From Lathyrus oleraceus (Eukaryota; Streptophyta; Magnoliopsida; Fabales; Fabaceae), in the NCBI RefSeq assembly GCF_024323335.1, contig NC_066579.1, positions 3,487,001-3,551,000 of the forward strand: a stretch of 64,000 nt of DNA, in the 5' to 3' direction. The notes beneath the pieces are model-generated. The model was not told the DNA's origin and did no database searches. It saw only the letters and a list, made by a program, of their open reading frames with translations. The position numbers and the translations under genes are program-made. Below, one piece after another: positions 33,761-45,406 of the stretch. Each line of letters starts with the position of its first letter. Positions within the stretch are counted from its first letter, which is position 1.

Positions 33761-36378
33761 GGCAAAAGTTAGGGACATGGCATTTCACTGCATCGGATGA
33801 CACCAAACATCGCAGATACATTTACAGAAGTCCACTTCAAATCCAATCACTCTCTTCATGAGCAAGGTTTTGGGTAGTCTTGGTCATTAGGGATAGTAGG
33901 TCGTTGGATTCAATGTAACCTTTCCCATATTGCCAATTTAAAATTGTAATTTTCCATGGAGCTATGCCTTTAGCAAGTTACCATTCTTCAATAAAATTTA
34001 CCTTTCGCTATTCAATTTCCTTGTTCACAGTATCTCCGTTTTATTTTGTTATGCAATTTGCTTTTGTTAATAAAATTTGAACGTGAAAAGTGTTTTCAAA
34101 ACCAAAATAATTTTCTCGAAAATACATTTGGAAACAAAAGTTACTTTGACTCATGGAAATCTGTGAAGGATCTTTTCGCTCCCCGGTAAGTCTCGGTGTT
34201 GCATAAGCATTTGATCATTACCATCATATTCCCAAAGACAATCCCCAGCGAGATTTTAAGTTGACAACACTTTTGTGATTCATTCGATAATCCCCAGTGA
34301 CTCTCAAGACTGCAGAGCTATCCCCAGTATCCTCCAAGTGATATCTATTCTGGAAGGCCCATCCTCAATGGGATCATCTGTTCCTCAGTAGAATTGCCTT
34401 ACTTGCCTTAGGAATACTTCCCCCAGGAATGTCTGTTGAGTTCTCCCCAGTAGGAAGCCGAGGTACTATTCCCAGGAAGTTGCTACGTTGTCTCCATGAA
34501 GTGGCCTAATTCCATATCGTCCCCGCGAAGCGGATATTTATCCCCGGAAGTCTCTGATCCTAATAGTTCTTTGGCTGACTATGGTTCATGACAGCTATCC
34601 CCCACGGATAGTCCTGACATCGTATCCTCATGCATAAGTCAAAGATCCCCAGTGGAAGTCGTGATATCATACTCTCCAGTAAAGCCGTATCATATCCCCA
34701 TATGAAAGTCACGATATTATCTCCCCAGGGAAGTTATACCTTGAAGCCAAATTCGGTTCTCCCATCAGCTCTTCTTATCCCCTAAGAGGGGTACTGTTGC
34801 AGAGGTCCCCGGGTATTCCCATCGAAATGCTTATTTCATCTCAGGACCTCCGCTCGTCGGTTTTGTCAGCATACACATGAGCCTAAGCAGTGCATATTCA
34901 TTGCATGACGTTTTTACATACACAGTAGTATACACTTTGGCATGCGCATTAGCATGTTTGCTATTCATCGTCATCCTTTGTCGTTACCTCCGAGTAACTA
35001 GGTTAGTCCGCTCTCTCCAAGTAGATCGTCAGCCTAAGCATAAAATACTATTTATTTCCAGCTAATCGCCACAGAGTTCAACCCTCGTGGGCGATGGTTA
35101 TTTCAGCTATCTTTCCGTGTTAGGATAGGATAATCCCCATTTGAGGTTATTTCCCCAATGGAGTCTTTCTAGCCCAGTTCCAGATCGAACTTCGGTCCCG
35201 TCGGTCACTGAACCTACCTGGACGTGCATTTATTTTGCACTATCTTTCAAGGAAATCATCTACAATCCTTTGCAGACAAGCGACAGTTCCCAGCCGAGGA
35301 GCGTATCACCTACATCAAACCTTAAGACGTTGGGTCGCCGCACTCATTCTTGAGCATCCCGTCGTGGACATATCCTTCCCTAAACCTTAAGAAGGTGAGT
35401 CGCCGCACTCATGTTTGGGTGTCCCGCTGTGGACATATCTTTTCCTAAACTTCAAAATGTTGAGTCGCCGTACTCATTCTTGGGCCTCCCTCCATGGACC
35501 ATTTTATCCTTTAGTAAAAGAAGAATCTGAATCGTATTCCGGGCGCCGACCTTAGATATGAAGAGGTTTATCTATCAGATGAGTGACAATTCCCTCCAAC
35601 GGAGCTCATCAATCAATCAATTTTTCATCTATTATCCACAGATAAGCAACAACCTCTTTATTGAAAAGCTTATTTAGTTTGGCATATAAGTCCCTTCCAA
35701 CGATAAGTGGCAGTTCTCTCTCGAGAAAGCTTATTAGGGCATTTCCATTAAAGTCCATTTATTTTGGCATACAGCCGGTTTTACCACGTATATTTCCTAC
35801 GGATTCCTAAAAATTCCGTTTGATCTTGTCACGAGGGAGAGTTTCCAGAAGCTCGGAGGTTATGCTTTGCTCAATGCCCCAGCATCTTGTTAATCGATCC
35901 TACAGTCGTGCTGATCCTACTTTTTTACCCTAGGCTATCAGCCGGTCACACCTGAACCTGTTGATCATTTACTCTCAGATATTCCCCAGTGGAGGCCGTT
36001 CCATCGGTGCCATCTCCATTGAGGATCTCGTTTTACTATTCCCTTTCTAAAAGTGACGGTTGGTCGTGCTCGCACCAGTTGACCATCATCTTTAGAATTC
36101 CCCGTGTCACGCTGTTTCCCCAGTGCGTCATATTCCCCAGTGTGGTTCGTTCATTGCGTCTGTCCCCTGTGTCGTCGTATCGTCTGTATCATTGCATTTA
36201 TCATTCCATCATCCGCATCATACGCATCATAGCATGGTCAGGATTATTCTATTCCGTTTTGTCCCTAGCGGTGCATATCGCCGCATCTAAGGGCAAAATT
36301 TTCGGTTATCTATATTTAAATCCCTTTCACCATGATTTCTCGAGCCTACGTCGCTCAAATCATTCGGCGAAGTTATTT
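33761..36378 (+). other. Long 3' UTR of E rich in TCCCCAG motifs
   Basis: 2.6 kb without a supported gene. TCCCCAG occurs at 34242, 34291, 34321, 34444, 34646, 34722, 35983, 36117 and 36134, far above chance, often followed by GGAAGTC-like sequence. It is the complement of CTGGGGA in the PBS. A 65-bp repeat in three copies lies at about 35317-35510. The 131-codon ORF at 35989-36384 is not convincing because of repeats and lack of domains. Confidence 0.75.
35317..35510 (+). repeat. 65-bp tandem repeat, three copies, in E 3' UTR
   Basis: GTCGCCG recurs at 35334, 35399 and 35464, each in a unit with CCTAAACCTTAAGA-like and GTGGACATATC-like parts. Copies 2 and 3 contain GAGTCGCC, the exact complement of GGCGACTC in the PBS; copy 1 has GGGTCGCC. 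Confidence 0.85.
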
Positions 36379-36391
36379 AAATAGGGGCAAC
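36379..36391 (+). promoter_or_regulatory. Polypurine tract of E
   Basis: AAATAGGGGCAAC immediately before the TG of the 3' LTR. C has AAATAGGGGCATC in the same position. It primes plus-strand DNA synthesis. Confidence 0.8.
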
Positions 36392-39300
36392 TGTAACACC
36401 CCAAATTTTGCCCTAAGATTAGTCGAACCATCTCGCGTTCTGTTGCATTTTTGCATTTAACTAATTACTAACAAGTTCTTGTAGTTGGTTGATTTTTGCA
36501 GGAAACATCGCGTGGTGCGCTCTTTAGCTTATGAAGGGCAAAACGGTCATTTGTTTACAGCCGGCCGTCAAGTTTGAATTTTGAGTTGTAATCAGGAACT
36601 TTGGTTTGTTTGATCTGGTTGGGAGATTTTAATCGGAAATGGTGTCGGAAGCGAAGTTAGTCGGATAACCATATTGCATTGTACCGTCATTTTATTTTAA
36701 ATTAATTTTATTTAATTCTATTTTATATTTCATTTCATTTTAAAATAGATCATCTCATTTTAAGTTTTATTTCATTTTAAAATAATTAATCTCATTTTAA
36801 GTTTTATTTCATTTTAAAATAGATCATCTCATTTTAAGTTTTATTTCATTTTAAAATAATTAATCTCATTTTAAGTTTTATTTCATTTTAAAATAATTAA
36901 TCTCATTTTAAGTTTTATTTCATTTTAAAATAATTAATCTCATTTTAAGTTTTATTTCATTTTAAAATAGCTAATCCCGTTTTAAGTTTTCATTTCATTT
37001 AATCCCGTTTTAAGTTTTCATTTCTTTTTAGATAACTTCATTTTAAAAAAAAATTATAACTTTATTTCATAGTTTTATTTTAATTCTATTTCCAACATTA
37101 AACAAACAGCATATGCAGTGGTTTTCATTTTGTTTTGCATAATCATAATAATAATTTTCCACAAAAATAAGGAATTTTTATTAACTCTTTACACAAAAAA
37201 ATAATACATAAAATTACAAAAATAATAAGTACATTTTCTACAAAAGGAATCATAAAATTCTTAAGTTACTATACTGTCCGATGTCTATTCGCTCCGATTC
37301 TCCGACTTTTCCGACATATCTTCAAATCTGCAAAATGAGCAAAAACAAGGAAATTGAATCGGTTAATTTGACACCCTCAGAGATATCATCATCGGATGTC
37401 CGGTTCGCGACCTCGGCCAGAACAGGGCAGATGTTTGTTCTTATCGAAAGGCACCGAAAGATGAAGAGGAAAACTGCATTTTGAGATTGCTTGGCCAAAA
37501 AGAGATTATACAGAAAAGAGCTTATTTGAAAAGCCGGTTTGAGAGGAAAATTGCATTTTGAGATTGCTTGGCCAAAAAGAGATTATACAGAAAAGAGCTT
37601 ATTTGAAAAGCCGGTTTGAGAGGAAAATTGCATTTTGAGATTGCTTGGCCAAAAAGAGATTATACAGGAAAGAGCTTATTTGAAAAGCCGGTTTGAGAAG
37701 TGATTTTTCTCAGGAGGACGGTTTGCCCCAAATGGGACCTTAACTCCAATCGTCCTATGAAAAAACACAATTCCAACAAAAAGTCCAACAAGCTGAAATA
37801 GTTCAAACAAAACCAATTCAGAAACCAGTTCAGAAAAACAGTTCAGAAAACCAGTCCATCGAACCGGTTTAATTAACAAGTTTTCAAATCCACTGGATCC
37901 GTTCAACAATCCAAGCAATAGTTTTTTCCGAAAAAAAAGCAAGCAAATCTAAGAAAACTTTAGAAAACCACACAAGATCCTGTCAAACTCAGCACCAATA
38001 TCTCCTGGAAAAGAGGCGTTAAGTTCGCAGCGGCGTCGCAAAAATCGTCCAGGCCCATCAAACGGAAGTATAAGAGTTTCATATGGTTCTTCAAAAAAGA
38101 GGATCGAAGAGAAGAACTTGCCGCAGTGGCTCAACAACAACAGAGGTTCAGAGGAGCCTCCGCTCCTTCATCATCACCTCGGATCACAAACGGAGAAAGA
38201 AAAAGAAGCAAACCTTGAGAATAACGATCTGAACCTAGCAAAGGAAAGCCATCGAACCGTCACCGTCGAAGCCGCAGCCAGAGGCCTCAGAAAGTTCTTA
38301 TCACCGGCCGTTCTTCACCATCAACAGGTATAGATTTTCGGTCATTACTAATTTTCGGATGATTTCTGTATGTTTCGTGTTTAGGTATAATGAATTGAAG
38401 AAGAAATAGGAGCATGCATCAATGGAAAGGAAGGGGAAAGAAGCTTTCGGAAAAGCATCCATGGCGGCGAGGCACACATGCAGGAAGCGAAGAAGAGGAA
38501 AAAGGATTGTCAAACCCTAACCAAGACAACCTAACCTTTTAATTTGTTTCTGCTTTACTGTCCTTCACTATCTTCCACTTTTCTTTTGTTTTGCTCTTTA
38601 TTTTATTATAATAAACACTATTTTTTTTAAAATATTAATATTGAAAAGTTAGTAGGGGTTTAATAATTGGGATTCCTCAAATAGTTGTAGATTTTTATAT
38701 AGGTTTATTGTAATTAATTTGTTTTAGTAACTTATAGTAAAAAAATATCCTTATACCATTAACATGTTTTAACAATAACCTGTAGTTAGTCTTATTAATT
38801 TACTAACTTTTAAAAAAAAAATTGTTTCATTAGCAATATGAGTCGTTGGTTAAAGTTAGATTAATGGTAAGGATAAAAGGTCCGCTTGTTAGAAATCTTT
38901 GTTTTAAATTAAGAATTAGCTTCTTTTTTTTTTTTTTAAATAAAACTTAATTTTCTTTCTTATCGTAAAAATGCAAAAATTAAAATTAAAATAGATCTTT
39001 TTTTTTTTTTGTAAAATAATTAAAAATATGACAGGGGTTTTTTTTCTTAAAATAATAATGAACCCGTAACAAAATTTGTATTTTTCTCCTTCAATTTAGC
39101 AGTTTCATTTTTGCCGTTGATTTCTGTCTAACTTTTCACTAATGTTCTTTGTGTTTCTCCTCAGATCATGCTTAAATTCCGATTAATATTTATTCAGTTT
39201 ATTTTGTTCCATGGATGTAATTTACGCGAGGCCATGGTCGCAGTTTATTTTATTTTTGCATTTTTTTGGGATTTGTAATTTACGCGAATGATCATCGCGA

Positions 39301-40084
39301 CAGCTTTCTTTACTTTCAGCACTTTATTTCTGCCATATAATATTTTGCCATGTTTGCATGTTTTCCCGTTATTTCCCTTCCGAAGGAATTAGGTCTAGCC
39401 GTTTGACCGCCGAGTCAATAGCCTTACCCTTTGAATGTTTCAAAACCCTAATCAGCTTAGGCGTCCCGCCGCGGACCCAAATGCCCTTTACCCTAGCTTT
39501 AGGTCAAAGAGTCGTCGTACTCTGTTGTAGGGTTTCCCGCCGTGGAATCCCTAATAATTTCAACCTTAATTTTAATTAACAAATTCAACGTAGAGGTTGG
39601 AGCCTCCGCACTCCCCGTAAGCGTGTCCTTAAGATACGTTTATTCCCCATTGAAACCTTGACCACAGTCAAGACGTTTCTAACCTCCCTTACGAGGGGAA
39701 CTACAATTACTCTGATTCCATTCCCGTCAGGATATGTAGGCACAAGATGCGACGTCTTGCCGAGTAAACTTAGGACTAACCCTTAGGTCTCTTTTAGGTC
39801 ACTTTATCCTTTAGCTCAGTACATATTCCCAACAGATAATAAAAATAAAAAGACATACAATAAACAAAAGGTTCCTGTAGAGTACTACAGAAGTTTAGGG
39901 TGCTAGTACCTTCCCTAAGCTTAACCAACCCCTTACCTAGGTATCTCCCTGCATTGTGCTTACGATGCAAGTATAGGTTTTTCCTCTTTTGACCTTGTCC
40001 TTCAGATAAATCAAAGAGCGGTTGTGAATTAAGAATTGTGATTCAAGCTAATTAATAGTTTGATATCCTATTTCCACCGCAACA
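36392..40084 (+). repeat. 3' LTR of E (3693 bp)
   Basis: Near identical to 20450-24144, including the 37-bp and 77-bp arrays. Differences by eye are about a dozen substitutions and some homopolymer changes, for example C to T in the PBS-distal part (CAGCGG to CAGTGG near 38127). It ends CACCGCAACA, followed by the TSD. Confidence 0.95.
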
Positions 40085-40089
40085 ACAAG
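40085..40089 (+). repeat. Target site duplication of E, right copy (ACAAG)
   Basis: Matches 20445-20449 exactly and marks the end of E. Confidence 0.95.
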
Positions 40090-41856
40090 GAACTACTTCA
40101 GAACCTCCGGGTTTGGCTCAAAATCATTCTGGGTACAATCCATCATCACCCATCGTCAAACTCCTCAGACTACATCAATACAGATCAAAAATGTATTCTG
40201 TACTGCATTCATAAAGGTCTGAAGCTATGCCTCCCAGCACTTCTCTTCAAATACCTCAGAGATTCTGTACGAGAAACCAGAAATCACATGAAGCCCAGAA
40301 CTTACATTCCTCTGGGAAGACTCATCTCAGGTGTACTGATAGAAAGTGGTCTCGTGGACCATCTAGTAAAGCTCAGGCTCATGGACGACTTGGCAATAGA
40401 CACTGGAAAGCCTCTGAACTCCAGGAATCTGAAGAGCATGGGGATTCTAGAGAAGGTCAACGTTAGACCTACTCTGGACACCTCTTGGGAAGCCTTAAAA
40501 GATCAGTGGAAAATTGCCCATGGTCTATATCTGTTCTCCAAGGAAGAACCCAAAGAGGCAATTCTCCACTATCTCCAAGGTTTGAAGGATGAAGGAGTGG
40601 ATATCTCAGAATTCAAGTTGAGCGAACTGCCAGATAAAGCTCCCAACTTCATGAGGCATAAAAGAGGTCCATCTGAGAAGACATCGAAGGCGAAGAAAGC
40701 GAAACTAGGAGAATCCTCTGAATCAAGACCTCTAGCACCTCTGCACGAGTCTTCTGGTAAGTCTGCCTCTCCTGCTTCTTCTCTACAACAACTTGATTCT
40801 TCTATTCCTCTACCAACACCTCTATACACCCCATCTGAAACCCCTTCTTCAACCACCAGAACATCTCAACCTCTCCCAAAATTCAACCTCTCCACCACCA
40901 CCTTACCCATATCTGAAGCTGAACAAATGAATGAAACCACCTCCTCATCTTCAGCTCCAGAATCACCTCCTTACTTTGTCATCTCATCTGACACAGAACT
41001 CTCTGACCCCTCTTCTCCCACTCTAGCCCAACTTCAGACTCAAAACCGTGCCTCACAACAACCACAACAACCTCCACCTGAACCTGAAGTAACCTCTCCA
41101 CCCACAGAACAACCAACCATCACTCCCTCTGACGTTCAAACCTCTGACCCCAACACCTCTGACATTACCCCTCCAAACACTTCCGCTGAACCTCAAACTC
41201 TCAACCTAAGCCCTCCCCCTTCCTCACCTCAACCATCTGAACCTGAACACTCCCTGCCAACCCTAGAAGAGGCAATTATGCTGTTTGCAGGAGCATCAGT
41301 TGAAAAGGTCAAGTCTCTGACCATCAACTCTGGCATCAGTGATGATCCTTCCCCTGTTAGGACACACTGGAACAGAGTTATTGGTTGGATGACCTCTGAG
41401 GCCTTCAAGCTGAAAAACCTCTTTGAGCAAGTCCGAAACGACTTCATCAGAGACGCTGAGGCAAGACTACAGGAGCGCTTAGCCAGAGAAGTTGAGGAAG
41501 AAGCCAGAAGGGAAGCAGAAGAAAGAGCAAGACAAGAAGAACTTCAAAGGGTAAAGGAAGTTGAAGCCAAAGCTCTAGCTGATGTTGTTGCTGCTGAAGC
41601 TGAAGCAAAAGCTGCTGCTGAAGCTGAAGCTAAAGCCGCTGCTGAAGCTGCAGCTCTCCGTACTGAAGAACAGAATGCTCTGATTCAGGGGGAGTCCTCT
41701 ACATTTGCCCCTCTGGTTCTCAAGACCCTTGAGGAGCTTCAGAAAGAGCAGAAGGAAGTCCGAGCCAGATTGGATCAACAGGACACAGTCAACGCCAACA
41801 TCCAGAATCTGCTGACCCAACTGCTTCAGAGGATGCCTCCTCCTCCCAACCCTTAG
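40090..41856 (+). pseudogene. Additional ORF of D, C-terminal part, split by E
   Basis: 588 codons plus stop, in the same frame as 19919-20449 once E and one TSD copy are discounted, giving about 765 codons for the pre-insertion ORF. It continues the folded segment (ILYCIHKGLKLCLPALLFKY, YIPLGRLISGVLIESG) to about residue 220 of this part. A long Ser/Thr/Pro-rich region with many TPS and PPP runs follows. Near the end is an Ala/Glu-rich strongly coiled-coil segment (EEEARREAEERARQEELQRV). Pro-rich plus coiled-coil make-up is as reported for envelope-like ORFs of Sireviruses. No membrane anchor is clear. Confidence 0.85.
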
Positions 41857-42399
<543 letters not shown>

Positions 42400-43379
42400 T
42401 GTAAGAACAAAAATAGTTCTACAACAGATTCCAGGATTTTGATGATAACAAAGGATGAAACCAAAAATGACACTCTAACGAAATTTCTCTAAGTGTGCAG
42501 GACTCTGAACAAGAACAAAGGAATCTGATCGCTTTATCAGATACAGAATCGAATCAGATACAAAGTACCAGAAGATCAGAAACATCTGAAGAAGAGGCGC
42601 GCTCTAGAAGTTCTGACTCTGAGCAAAACAACATAGCAGAATATCAGAAGCTCTCAACTTCCTCTTGAATCAACGCTGAGGATCTAATAGAACAGGACTA
42701 TCAGAAGCTCTGATATCACAGATCTCAGATTAACAGAGTAACGCAGACTCTGACGAAACATTTCCTTATCCAGAAAGAGTAACGGAAACTACAACTTCAA
42801 ATGGAAAGAAAGTATATTTGGAAAGAAGTTATTCAAGGAGACAAACCTGCTATGGCAAGAAACACAGAAGTAATGGCATTAAACTCTAATCAAAGTCAAA
42901 TATTCTGCCATCACTACAACGGTTCCTTCACCTCTATATAAAGGACGGCAAACTTCTTTGAGAGACACACCTGAACGCACAGAAAAATTCCACTCTCTCT
43001 CTTAGTCTTTCACAAGCTTTTTGCTCATAACGTGAAACCTTTTACTTGCTCAAATTGCTGTAATATTTGCTTTATCCTAGAAGCACTCTAGATTACAAAC
43101 TCTGTTTTGCCTAAATTGTTTTTGATTGTTCCTCAAGTGACTCTGCGCAGTCTGTATACTTGGGAGGACTAAGAGATCTTTCTCTTAGACGTTGGTTGTA
43201 ATAATCTTTCAAGATTAGTGGATTAAGTCCTTTTTGAAGGCGAAATCACCTTGGTCGGGTGGACTGGAGTAGCTTTGTGTTATAAGCGAACCAGTATAAA
43301 ATCCTGTGTGTTTTTATTCCGAAAAAGCGCTTATTTTCCAAAACAATTCAAACCCCCTTTCTTGTTTTTCTCACCTTCA
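42400..43379 (+). repeat. LTR of D shared with tandem copy D2 (980 bp)
   Basis: Starts TGTAAGAACAAAAATAG after the PPT and ends CTCACCTTCA. It is followed directly by a PBS and gag, so it serves as 3' LTR of D and 5' LTR of D2. TATA box at 42934-42942. About eleven differences from the 5' LTR by eye. Confidence 0.93.
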
Positions 43380-43381
43380 AT

Positions 43382-43393
43382 TGGTATCAGAGC
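43382..43393 (+). promoter_or_regulatory. Primer-binding site of D2
   Basis: TGGTATCAGAGC two bases after the LTR, identical to 14576-14587. Confidence 0.92.
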
Positions 43394-43461
43394 TTCGGCT
43401 CTGTTATTGATTTTCTAATCAAACACTTAACATTGTAGAGAGATCCAGAACGAGAAAAACT

Positions 43462-45187
43462 ATGGCCTACACAAATGAAAGAGATAGTTACAATGCTAAG
43501 CCTCTTGTCTTTGATGGAGAGAAATTCGATTACTGGAAAGATAGAATTGAAAGTTTCTTTCTAGGCTATGACGCTGATCTCTGGGACATTGTCACAGATG
43601 GATACAAACCTCCTGTAACAGATGTTGGAGTTGAAGTTCCCAGAAGTAAGATGTCAGACGATCAGAAGCGAGAATTCAAGAATCATCACAAAGCCAGAAC
43701 GATACTTCTCAATGCCATATCTTACAACGAGTATGAAAAAATTACCAACAGAGAAACAGCTAAAGACATACTCGACTCCCTGAGGATGACTCATGAAGGA
43801 AACTCTCAGGTCAAAGAAACAAAGGCTCTGACTCTAATCCAGAAATACGAAGCCTTCAAAATGGAGGATGACAAAGCCATAGAGGTAATGTTCTCTAGAT
43901 TCCAAACTCTTATTGCAGGTCTCAAAGTTCTAGACAAAGGATACACAACTGCAGACCATGTCAAAAAGATAGTCAGAAGTTTGCCAAAGAAGTGGAGACC
44001 CATGGTCACTGCCTTAAAGCTTTCAAAGGATCTGAACATCATCAGTCTTGAAGAGCTTGTCAGTTCACTCAGAAGTCATGAGATAGAACTAGAAGAAGAT
44101 GAGCCTCAGAAGAAGAACAAGTCTGTAGCATTAAAGTCCAGACCTAAAAAGCGCAAATCTGACAGAAATAAAGCCTTCTAGGCCGAAACAGAAGATGTTG
44201 ATGACTCTGAACAGGAAGATTCTGATGATGAAGAAGAATTGTCCCTTCTAACCAGAAGAGTTAAACAACTCTGGAAAAAGAGGAACAATAACTTCAGAAG
44301 ACCAAGACCCAGAGGGGATCGATCAGAATCAACCTCAAAAGGTAAAACTAACAAAGATGTTACTTGTTATGAATGTAAAGAAACAGGTCACTACAGGAAT
44401 GAATGTCCCAAGTTAAAGAAAGACAGTTCCAGAAAAGAGAGCTTCAAAAAGAATTCCCTTGGAACCAAGAAGGGATTGATGGCTACCTGGGATGATAGTG
44501 AATCTGACTCATCAGAATCTGACTCTGATGAACAGGCAAATGTGGCGTTCATGGCTACCACATCCAGGAACACTTCAGATGAAGAATCTGAATCAGAAGA
44601 GGTATTTTCTGAACTCTCTAGATCTGACCTAGAATCATGCTTGTCTGAAACTCTTATCTCATATCAGAAACTAAAACAAAAATTTAAACCAATAAAAGGC
44701 TGCCTTGAAGAAAAATTTGAAGAATGTGGCAAGCTTGAGTTAACAATTCTAGAACTAAAAGATGAAAACAAAGTTTTGACATCACTAAGAGATGCAGCAA
44801 AGAAAAATTGTTTAAAACTGGAAGAAGCGTTATCTCAAGCTCCACAAACGTCAAACACGATAATTTATAAATACGAAAAAGCCTTTCAAAAGTTTCTGAA
44901 AAATGGGATAGGAAGAAGTGTAATGGCATCCATGATTTATGGAGTCAGTCAGAACAATAGAAAAGGAATTGGGTATGATCCTAAGGAAGATAAAACGTCT
45001 ACTAGTGATCAACCTAAATCTCCATTTTCATATCACTATACACACACAAGAGCAAAAATTTGATAATGCTAGAAAACCCAAAGTGATAAGAAACTCTGGG
45101 AAAACTAATCATAAAGCACCCAAGAGACTCTGGGTACCAAAAGATAAGATTGTTTATGTTGCAGATATCTTATGCAGCAAAGTTTAA
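43462..45187 (+). pseudogene. gag of tandem copy D2, broken
   Basis: About 99 percent like the D gag. A CAG to TAG change at 44179-44181 stops it at codon 240. The same frame continues from 44182 through the zinc knuckle (CYECKETGHYRNEC). Loss of one CA unit in a CA run near 45045 shifts the frame. In the shifted frame gag meets TAA at 45185-45187, exactly where the protease frame (+1) takes over. The copy has the same N-terminal gag domain as D. Confidence 0.9.
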
Positions 45188-45393
45188 ACACCAGTCATGG
45201 TACCTGGACTCTGGATGCTCGCGACACATGACGGGAAGAAAGTCTATGTTCCAAAGCCTGGAACTTAAAGACGCTGGATTCGTAGGCTTCGGTGGAGATC
45301 AGAAAGGAAGGATCAGAGGCTCTGGAACTACTGGTAATGGTACTCTTCCCTCTATATCTGATGTCCTTTACGTATAAGGATTAATGCATAACT
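45150..45393 (+). pseudogene. Protease start of D2 pol, truncated
   Basis: Frame +1 to gag with SWYLDSGCSRHMTG and FVGFGGDQKGRIRGSGT. A stop follows at about 45375 where GAA of D reads TAA. D-like sequence ends at about 45393, then a short filler and element B. Integrase, RT, additional ORF and 3' LTR of D2 are missing. Confidence 0.85.
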
Positions 45394-45406
45394 TGTCCTT
45401 TACGTA
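45362..45406 (+). repeat. 13-bp direct repeat (templated filler) at the D2/B junction
   Basis: TGTCCTTTACGTA at 45362-45374 recurs at 45394-45406, just before the B pol sequence resumes (AGTAAGAAGTTCACC). In D the sequence after the first copy continues differently, so the second copy is filler copied from nearby during repair. Confidence 0.8.

Larger units (their letters stand above)
20450..40084 (+). mobile_element. Element E: nearly intact Ogre-type Ty3 retrotransposon (19.6 kb)
   Basis: Complete structure: TSD ACAAG, 3695-bp LTR, PBS, ORF1, gag-protease, intron, RT-RNase H-second RNase H-integrase, 2.7-kb 3' UTR, PPT, 3693-bp LTR, TSD. ORF1, dual RNase H and the protease-RT intron define the Ogre/Tat lineage. 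The two LTRs differ by about a dozen substitutions plus some homopolymer length changes by eye, so the insertion is young. The only coding lesion I find is one extra A in gag. Confidence 0.95.

Noticed and set aside
35989..36384. 131-codon ORF in the 3' UTR of E
   Set aside because: No recognisable domain; it covers TCCCCAG repeats and ends in the PPT region. Treated as chance.
19919..41856. True viral envelope glycoprotein in D
   Set aside because: The ORF sits in the envelope position, but I see no signal peptide, membrane anchor or furin-type site. It is called an additional ORF only.
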